DNA of 64,000 nucleotides. Origin: Aplidium turbinatum (lineage: Eukaryota > Chordata > Ascidiacea > Aplousobranchia > Polyclinidae). Both the position numbers and the translations under genes were made by a program. Under the pieces are notes generated by a model. The model had not been told where the DNA came from. It searched no databases and saw nothing but the letters and a program-made list of their open reading frames with translations. The stretch spans positions 20,627,235-20,691,234 of the forward strand of contig OU964923.1 in NCBI GenBank assembly GCA_918807975.1. The letters run 5' to 3'. Positions 56,524 to 64,000 of this stretch are shown here, one piece after another. Each line of letters begins with the position of its first letter. Position 1 is the first letter of the stretch.

Positions 56524-57311
56524 TTTTTATTGCTCTAACCGGCACGTTCGTTTAATTTTTAAGTTTAAGGAGATAATTGTGCCACAAACTCTATTTGCCG
56601 AGCATCGACTTTTCAGATATGATATGCGATAAACTGCAGATATTGGAGCTGAGGAAATGTACCAAAGTGTCGCTTCAATATATAGATTTTTTGAGAAGGA
56701 ATGTTCAAGAAATCAGTTAAATGGAAAACCTATTTCTTATTTACTTGTTTCTTCGAGAACATATCTAATAAAACAACAATTCTATTAATCACTGTAAAAT
56801 AAAATTAGTATAAGAGACAAAAATAAAATAAATTAATTGTGATGTTTTAGTGACGTCAAAGATTTCAGCAGCATGCCATACATAGCCTTTTTTACATTGA
56901 CTCGATCTCTGCAGATATTATATCAACATGAAAACGATAGATTCGTTGACTGTGCAGTTTTCAGATGGCACTAGAACATGCGGCAAAAAGGTTTCGCTTC
57001 TGATATCGAGCACTTAGACTTTGAAGGAAACGTCAGTAAAAACACTCTTATCTTGACGCCTGTGGTTCAAGTGCCACAATCTTACTAAAAGCAATTGCAT
57101 TGCAAAGACCCGTTATTAACCTTCAGTTTTCACTTGGTCCAGTAGAGCAATACCATATATTTTTATTTTTACATTTGCACCGTTTTTCCAGAATACAGCT
57201 CCAAACTGAATTTACCGAAGGACGTACTCGTCCATGAGGTATTTGTTATCTAAACTCGTTTTCTCGTTGGAAAAACTTTGTGTCTCATAAAGTAGCCTAT
57301 TTTCTCTATAA
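56524..57311. other. Presumed promoter side of the cortexin-like gene
   Basis: No exon recognised. A decayed MITE lies at 56884-56957. The core promoter cannot be identified. Confidence 0.45.
56884..56957. mobile_element. Palindromic MITE remnant
   Basis: CCTTTTTTACATTGACTCGA then CTCTGCAGATATTATATCAA and CATGAAAACGATAGATTCG follow the layout of the DENND4-intron family with many changes. Confidence 0.4.
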
Positions 57312-57649
57312 CAGCGCTCTTCAACCTTTTGTCATCGCGAAACCCCTGATTTACTTTCACTTTTCTTACGGATTCCTCACCAACAAAAATTTAAAACGAT
57401 AACGTTCTTGTTATTAGCAATGACTTTTTCGCATTGACTGCACTCAAACCTGTGGTTAACTAACTGGCCCACTTGGAGTGCAAATGTGGCACGGTAATCT
57501 AAAATGTCAGAATGACGCATCAATATACTGAAGTAAGACATCAATTCCTCTAAAAACGAGGAACTTTTGCAAAACCCCCACGGAACCCCACGTGTTTCGA
57601 GGAACCCAAAGGTTCCGCCGCTTCGCGGAACTCCTGTTGAAGAGGAGTG
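57312..57649. mobile_element. hAT-like MITE, diverged
   Basis: Left end CAGCGCTCTTCAACCTTTT and right end, inverted, CACTCCTCTTCAACAGGAG. GC-rich GGTTCCGCCGCTTCGCGGAA lies near the right end. No target duplication remains. Confidence 0.5.
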
Positions 57650-57725
57650 ATCTGGTAAAACAATTTTAGAACAAATGATGGTGAAAATGCTTTCACTGAC
57701 ACACAGCGTAGGCTAACATATTTTC

Positions 57726-58021
57726 CAGTGGTTTTCAACCAGGGTTCCGCGGAACCCTAAGGGTCCGCCAGTAAGTCTAGGGGTTCCGCAAGAAACATCA
57801 GACTCAAGTTTCTGATTGAATTTTTTATGAGAATAAATCTAATTTTTTACAGTTTGTATTTTTATTGTACATAAATAAATCTGAACATAAGTATTTTCAT
57901 TTAATTTTATTAATCAAACTATTTTTTTTGGACAAGGCAATTAAATTATTGAACAGGGGTTCCTCGAGCTTTTGAAATTTTTCATTGGGTTCCGTTCCAC
58001 CAAAAAGGTTGAAAACCACTG
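57726..58021. mobile_element. hAT-like MITE
   Basis: CAGTGGTTTTCAACC at the left and its exact inverse GGTTGAAAACCACTG at the right. Subterminal GGTTCCGCGGAACCCTAAGG matches the CAGTGGTT-type hAT MITEs common in animals. The flanks show no clear 8-bp duplication. Confidence 0.78.
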
Positions 58022-59080
58022 GTTTAGCCTGTCTGACTGAGATACAGTAGCTTAACAATACGTGAAAAGTACCCTACCCTGAAACTGCTTGTCCACATAA
58101 CCTACCAAGCAACGAGTGAAAAACCATTTTGATCTTGTCAGCAAGTTTAGCGTAGCTTATCCGAAACACAGTCTTGAAATTTATATTTCGTATGGGTTGG
58201 GCATTCACAAGCGGACGAACTGCTGAATTAACCGGTATAGGCTATTGAATAGAGAGCCTACTAACTGGCTGAGAATTTATGTAGCCTATTGCAAATAAGT
58301 AGTAAAATATGTAGCCTTCTGTCATTTGCTAATGAAGACTAAAAGCTAATTTAAAAGAGCTGTCCATAGCTGGCAAACACCAGTGAACATGAGAACACGT
58401 GAAAAACACCATAATGTTATTTTTTTGTACAATTTAAAGTCTTTCTGGGACAGTAAAGCAGACAATTAGTTTGCAATAGAACTACGCTGTCTTCGAAAGT
58501 CGATTCTATTGATTTGAAAAGAATTGCATATTGATTTATACGTCGTGGTTGACCTTTAAAAAACGGAAGAAAAGTCTTGATTTTTTAAAGTGTACATTCA
58601 ATGGTTTTGGTTTTATCTCTTTCATGCATTAGTTACTTTCAAATTTATTTGTAAACAAGTTTCACTGAAGTCATTACAAAACAGAAATACTTTGCGACTG
58701 ATTAAGGTGTGATCGATAAGACTTCCATAGATAAGCTACTGTAGGGTTCTTTGAAAACATGTTTTTTTAAGTGAAACAAAACCAAAGAAAAGATTTTGAT
58801 TCCAAACGAAGCAAAGTATTTTGAAATTTCATCCATGTCACGAACAATTATTCAAAATATTTTTAAAAATATGTTAAATTGATTTTTTCAAGCTTTTTAA
58901 ACTTTGAAGACACAACGCTGTTTTGCATTGTTTCAGTAAAAGTATTTCAAAGAGGAGAAGCATTTGAAAATCAATACAACTGCAAGAGGGTGACGTAGCA
59001 GTTGTCAGTGTTGTTGTAATCACTAGATTCTCGCAAATCAGGTTTCATAAATATTTAATGTTTGTTTCCAAAAAGACGGT
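58022..59080. other. Intergenic, nothing recognised
   Basis: AT-rich sequence with no exon or element ends found. Confidence 0.5.
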
Positions 59081-59213
59081 CGGTGGAATTTATCCGCCCC
59101 GGTAGCTTTTGGATAGCGCGTGACTTCATAGAGTAGACGAAAAAGCTTCAAGATCAAGCGTGGTGTGCGCTTGAGCAACGCATTTTAAGAACTGCTCTCC
59201 ATTCAGCGGCACT
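59081..59213 (+). repeat. Repeat related to the 286-bp direct repeats
   Basis: Starts with a weakly tRNA-like CCCCGGTAGCTTTTGGATAG. GTGTGCGCTTGAGCAACGC and CTCCATTCAGCGGCAC at 59161-59212 are the inverse of the first third of the copies at 49457 and 50318, with about one change in seven. Confidence 0.5.
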
Positions 59214-59392
59214 TAATGGATGGAATAATTCCCCGGCAACAATCGAAAACTTCACTTTGTCAATCTCGGTAACCGGCTCTGCGTTAAAAACCACTACAAG
59301 TATACAAAACTACCAGGAAAATCTTATCAAGGCTATGTTACTCCGAGGATAAAGATTCAACACCAAACCAATCAACGAATCTCCACAGCAAT
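59214..59392 (+). mobile_element. SINE-like repeat, family 2
   Basis: AATGGATGGAATAATTCCCC, CTCGGTAACCGG, ACAAAACTACCAGG and CCGAGGATAAAGATTCAA match 26190-26390 in order and strand. The tail is AACACCAAACCAATCAA. Confidence 0.65.
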
Positions 59393-60983
59393 GGACGCGT
59401 ATATCGTAAGTGATCGTCGCTGTATCTTTTTTTAGAAGGCAGTGAAAGGCTCTGAAAGATACAAGATCTTGAATCTTCTTTTTTTGACGATTACTTTATT
59501 TTTTCCACACAAGATATTTTTGTTACACAATGTCTGAAAACTAGCTTTGCACAAATAGCTGATAAGAAAAGTTATCAGCCATAAATATTTAAAAGGCCTA
59601 ACAAAGCTGTGAACAACCAAACTGTAAACTTGCTGTTCTGTAAGTGCTACAGGCCCAAGACTGATCACGCTTCATTTTTCTTTATTTATTTTTATTTTCT
59701 CGAGTTGAAGATGCTTCATTTTCACTTGATTAATTGTAAATGTTTCCAAAATATTGATGTGAAACGTTTCACCAGTAAATTTTTTTTGTTGTGGAAAAAA
59801 TGGAAAACTAATAAGTTTTTATTGATGATTCTGTAATGTAACCCACCGTTCCAAGTTGATCGGTAGCTGGGACGGGATCGCTTTGACAAGGCTACCAGGA
59901 TTTCGTTTTGTCCAAAACTAAGAATACATCAATCGAATGTTAGCCTACATTCGTCTTTCACAACATTTAATAAATTTTGGAGAAAGTTTTATCATGAACA
60001 TTACACCAAGTTCTCTTAATAAAAATTAAAAGCTTTGCAATAAAGCAGGATTTGACTAATATCGCTACGTCTGCTGGTAGTGTCATGTTAAATTTATTTC
60101 TCTGCATAACTACTACTATAGGGGCTAAAGTCACAGATTCCCAAAAAATAAGAAAATGTCTAAATCGAGTTGATGGTATCTGAGCTTTCGGTAGAGCAAG
60201 CATTTAAATATATAATTACTGTGATGAAGAAAGCCTGGCAAAGCTGAGAACAATTAACTTTTAAACTTGCTGACAGCAAAATTTTGACCACATCACACTC
60301 GTAAAGTTTGTACGTTTAGTTTCTCTGCATTTAATAATGTTAGATTTTTAGTGCTAGTCTCCTGACATTTGCGTTTTACAGGTCTGTCGCTTAGTTTTAT
60401 TGTTTTTCTGCAGACTGTATAGCCTTCTATCTGAATATTAATGATGGCACTGCAGAGTGCATTCATGATTTCTTTTTCTTTTGAAGACAATGTTGCGCTT
60501 TTGCTCTCTAGTGGCAGTAGTGGCATTACAAAATTTTCGTTCAGTTTATTTTTGAAGCAAAATTCTTGCAACACAACGTCACACAAGGATGAATTGTTTC
60601 TGCCGACCTTTCAATTTTTATGACAATCGTGAGAGCACGGAGAGAGATTGAATGTATGAATGAAGTAAAGATTGGAAACAAAACGTCACAAACTTGAGAT
60701 ACGTTGGAAACACACCCAGCACTTAACAAGAACAAACGAAAAACTTAAAAACATTTTTATTTTTCCGTTGTACATAAATGCAATAATGTGTTGTTAAATC
60801 CATCACGAGCTCTTGATGCACCGATACGTTTGTAACACACGGCGGCGACAAAAGTTGCAGGAGAAGTAGCGGTAGCGTGCGCTACTTTAGCTCGAGAAGC
60901 GGTGGCGGGTAGCTATAGCTACCTTTAAAGTAGAGAATAATCACCTCCGTTTACTGAAAAGCTTGGATGTTCATCAGGACAAT
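59393..60983. other. Intergenic, no gene recognised
   Basis: Several open frames of 60-97 codons on both strands (largest 60293-60586, - strand) show no recognised motif. A GC-rich patch at 60835-60915 contains short inverted GTAGC/GCTAC repeats. Confidence 0.45.
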
Positions 60984-61065
60984 TATCGTTTCTAGCACCA
61001 GTTGCAGCGTTAATTCTGATGAAAGTGAAAGTAAAAGCAACAACAAACAGGTTGATTTATTGCTT
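60984..61065 (-). repeat. Penelope-like repeat, inverted partial copy
   Basis: CTAGCACCAGTTGCAGCGTT, then TCTGATGAAAGTGAAAGTAA and AGGTTGATTTATTGCTTCAT are the inverse of 61319-61400 with few changes. It faces the other copy across 250 bp. Confidence 0.75.
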
Positions 61066-61221
61066 CATTATTTACATTATTGTAATTTAATTTCTTGAAT
61101 TTCTGTTGGTCTCCACTGCTTCGAATTTATGTTTAATGTTGGAAGTTTTAGCGTAATTTAACGTGGAAAGTAACCGCTCATACATCTTTGGCCAATCTAA
61201 TGATGTGTGTTTCCTTTTTTC

Positions 61222-61400
61222 TTGTCTTCAATCGCACTGCAGTATGTAACTTTGTAAATTTTGTTTTGTATGTTATTCGCTCTGAGGATGCGCATTGTCA
61301 TGGTGCGCGAAACGTCAGTGAAGCAATAAATCAACCTGTTTGTTGTTGCTTTTACTTTCACTTTCATCAGATGAAAATTGCAACTAGTGCTAGAAACGAT
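61222..61400 (+). repeat. Penelope-like dispersed repeat, best copy
   Basis: Collinear with 957-1130 and, in its second half, inverted with 60984-61065. It contains the hammerhead-like core at 61276-61322. No reverse transcriptase is present here, so this is an end fragment only. The Penelope-like assignment is inferred from the ribozyme-like motif and its dispersed, partly inverted copies. Confidence 0.6.
61276..61322 (+). ncRNA. Minimal hammerhead-ribozyme-like motif
   Basis: The order is that of a type I hammerhead: stem I strand TTCGCT, core CTGAGGA (CUGANGA), stem II GCGCA with loop TTGTCATGG and TGCGC, core GAAA, a stem III reduced to AC/GT with no loop, then C as the cleavage site, and stem I strand AGTGAA (six pairs, one G-U). 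A very short stem III is characteristic of hammerheads in Penelope-like elements, which are thought to act as dimers. Activity is not shown. Confidence 0.5.
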
Positions 61401-61409
61401 CACTTCCAT

Positions 61410-62757
61410 TGATATATGACTCAGTGTAAATATTACCCAAAAAGCTCAGTAACTAAATATGGGACCAACTTTATATTTCCCTAAATAAAAGTAGAGGAGT
61501 TATTAAAACTATGGTATGCTTAAAAAAGAAATTAAAATGTACGCAGTCAATGTAAGTGAAAGAAAAGTTAAATCAAAATTTACAAATTTCTTTCATGCTG
61601 TAGGCTATACTCCGTTAAGATATATCCGGTATGAAATAATATAGCGTATACAGCATACTGCGCGTGCAATGCAGTATTATTGTAACAGGTTTCTATTATT
61701 ATATTATATTTATATCAAACATATTATTATATATTATATACAGTATATCGAATATCATAAAAATGTAATATACCGATGCACCACTGCAGTGCAGAGGATG
61801 CTCTGATAAAATTTCGAACTCTTTAATATGATCATCTAAAATAGTCTATTAGTGACTCTCAGACTTGGAGTAGGGTGAAGATGTTCCACGTGGAAGTTAA
61901 CAGAGGAAGTGACGTCAAAATCACGTGGTCAAATTTTGAGAAATCCTCTCTTCAGATACTGCTAAACCACTTTGAAATTTAGTAATTTTTCAGAAAAATT
62001 CAGAATTTCTCCTTGGGTGAACCAGGGTCAAAGGTCAAAACCCAACAAAAATTTTTGGTTTACAAATATCAGTGAGCAAAATGGAACATTATTCCAAACT
62101 GACAAAAATTTTAAAGAACATCAAGGAAAATGAGCCACCCTAGCCTGTAGCTTATTAAATGCCACCGATTTACGTATAGCAACGATTTAAACTTTGAAAT
62201 GTTTGGAGCGATGATCAATTAAATTATTTACTTCAACAGAGCCATATAGCCTACAATGAGTCAATAAAACACTCATAATAGCCTACTACATTGTGAATCG
62301 TAGGTTGCATTATAGCACAATCAGGATGACAGCAAAAGACTATAGGCTAAGCTAAGTGGTCATCTAGTCAATCACCTCCCCATGCAAATTTATTTTCCAA
62401 CGCACGTAAGGCACGGACACAACTTCAAATGGTATACCGGTAATACAAACAAATCAGGTTAAAATGATAGCCTACGTAAATTGTTAGGTAACAAATTCAA
62501 ATTTCATTCCAAAACAGCAACAATTTCTGGTACAAAACTCATCTTTTCACTTTCATCTTATTTTCACTTCATTCCCAATTACGTTTCTGCTGTAAATCAT
62601 GTTGTTCAGATGCAATAGTGGATAAGTCTTCAAGTTCAACATGTTTCCAATGTTGAAATTATTTATACAAATCTGCTGCAAGCGTCAAATCTGAAAACCC
62701 TGTTTTAGTAACTTCTGGACTGGCAGTAACTTTCAGACCGCGTGTACGCGGTCCAGA
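61410..62757. other. Intergenic; AT microsatellite at 61690-61760
   Basis: A (TATTA)-rich low-complexity block and otherwise featureless AT-rich DNA. No exon recognised. Confidence 0.5.
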
Positions 62758-63199
62758 CAGTGGCGCAGCTGGGGGGGGGGGGGCGGGAGGGGCGGACCGC
62801 CCCGGGCGGCACGTCTGGGAGCGGCACTTTCAGACTACGATTTTTGATTATAATCTGATAAAAAAACGCATTTCATTTTCACACAGGGCCGGATTTAGCT
62901 GATAGGGGGCCCGGGGCACTTTTAAATCGGGGGGCCCCCGTGCAAAAAAACCACCTTGACGTCTACAGCAGCATTAATCTAGCACTGCACAGCATTTTGC
63001 AGAAACTACAAAGGCTGAAAGAAAAAAAAAATAACACAAAATCACATTTTTTCACGTACGGGGCCCTTTAAAAGTCGGGGGTCCGGGGCACCTGCACCCT
63101 CTGCCCCCTAAATCCGGGCCTGTTTTCACATGCTTTTTCTTGAAGGAGCGGCAAAATCTGAATCCGCCCCGGGCGGCACATTCCCTAGCTACGCCACTG
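62758..63199. mobile_element. hAT-like MITE (outer), split by another
   Basis: CAGTGGCGCAGCT at the left and, inverted, CAGTGGCGTAGCTAGGGAAT at the right. Both ends have CCGCCCCGGGCGGCAC. Target duplication GGTCCAGA at 62750-62757 and 63200-63207. A run of 14 G near the left end may be error-prone. Confidence 0.88.
62884..63122. mobile_element. hAT-like MITE (inner)
   Basis: CAGGGCCGGATTTAGC at the left and, inverted, CAGGCCCGGATTTAGGGGGC at the right. Target duplication TTTTCACA at 62876-62883 and 63123-63130. It is 239 bp with GGGGGCCC-rich subterminal parts. Confidence 0.88.
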
Positions 63200-63207
63200 G
63201 GTCCAGA

Positions 63208-64000
63208 AGTTACGGTAACTTTCAGACCGCAGTAACTCCTGGACCGTTACACCGGCTCCCATCCCCTAGAATTTCGTACTCCCACTCCGGCTCTTAACTA
63301 ATCCAAAACTCCGACTGATGTACAGTTGTACACCTCTGATATCCATTATCCAATCCTCTGCTGCAAGTTTTGCCTAAAAACATCCTTGATAAATAAAGTT
63401 TTCCTGGGAAATATAAGTCTAAACACCCACTCAATACAAATTTTTCATGTGCTTTCGTGCTGCATTTTTGGTAGCTTGTTTTCTAGCTCGGAATGATTTA
63501 GCATGAAAAGTACATGGAACATATTTGTTGCCCTAATGTGACCATAGTATGTGCTCTTTAAATCAACAAAACTGACCGCACGTGGACAGAAAACTTGTAA
63601 TGTGTGCTCTTGTCAAACAGTGAAAGCGAGATTTAGAAACCTTTTTTGTTCTGCTTTGTTCTTTACATAATTTTTATGTCAATTCTATGTTCTAGCCTTA
63701 GTTCAAATTCTTCCTTTATCTCCAGGCAGTTCAGTTCTAGGTAAATATTGGCCTCGTTAGTTTTGCGTAGTTGTTGGTGGTTTCCACAACACAATCGGCA
63801 AGGTAGCCTTCATGCGGAAGTGAAAAGATTTTTTAAAGAAATGAGAAAGTTGAGAATGGAAGAACCATTCCAAAAACAATCGTTCAGAAAGTGATAAAGC
63901 ATGGCGTAACATTACGCCATGCTTGTTTTGTTAAAAGAAATAGATTTAAGTTCAGTATTTCTTACATGATACAGCATCGCTGTAATGTCAGATACTTACT
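63208..64000. other. Right edge, nothing recognised
   Basis: No exon, RNA gene or element boundary was identified up to the end of the window. A short inverted repeat CATGGCGTAACATTACGCCA lies at about 63901-63920. Confidence 0.45.

Noticed and set aside
59081-59160. Functional tRNA gene
   Set aside because: Only loosely A-box-like; no cloverleaf with paired arms could be drawn.
60293-60586. 97-codon - strand frame
   Set aside because: Mixed composition but no recognised domain, no clear splice sites or start context; left as uncharacterised intergenic DNA.

Overview
The window is animal nuclear DNA: AT-rich, intron-rich, with many small DNA transposons and LINE/SINE fragments and no bacterial or plasmid features. 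Two large multi-exon genes can be followed exon by exon from protein similarity and splice sites. An invertebrate, most likely an invertebrate chordate such as an ascidian, fits the short introns, the dense MITEs and the cortexin-like gene. The species is inferred, not shown.

Layout. 1-28.6 kb, + strand: a DENND4 (Crag / c-myc promoter-binding-protein type) Rab guanine-nucleotide exchange factor. 37 exons encode the rest of the MABP domain, the tripartite DENN module, a PPR-like segment, a long disordered middle, a C-terminal zinc-binding motif and the conserved tail. The 5' exons lie left of the window. All exon phases join without a break. Its introns carry about a dozen copies of a palindromic MITE, two-sided foldback elements, SINEs, and a 1.6-kb minisatellite of 26-bp units split by a LINE 3' end. 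28.6-35.2 kb: intergenic, holding a nest in which a LINE is broken by a pogo-like element and by a second LINE end, itself split by a hAT-like element. Each insertion is recognised by its target duplication.

35.2-49.0 kb, + strand: LONP1, the mitochondrial Lon protease, complete in 19 exons (1,006 residues), with presequence, substrate-binding domain, AAA+ module and Ser-Lys protease domain. Its introns hold two hAT-like elements sharing one 8-bp target, an old LINE containing a small element with TTAGGG-like sequence, and a GC-AG intron. 49-64 kb is gene-poor. It holds a truncated LINE between two 286-bp direct repeats, several hAT-like MITEs (one inside another), a one-exon cortexin-like membrane protein on the - strand (56.1-56.5 kb), and a Penelope-like repeat with a hammerhead-ribozyme-like core near 61.3 kb.

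The genes show no common pathway: DENND4 proteins activate Rab GTPases in membrane traffic, Lon degrades proteins in the mitochondrial matrix, and cortexins are small neuronal membrane proteins. The main interest is the repeat biology: MITEs close to splice donors, nested insertions with exact target duplications, a possible very long LINE target duplication, and a possible self-cleaving RNA. All similarity statements are from memory of family sequences; no search was run.
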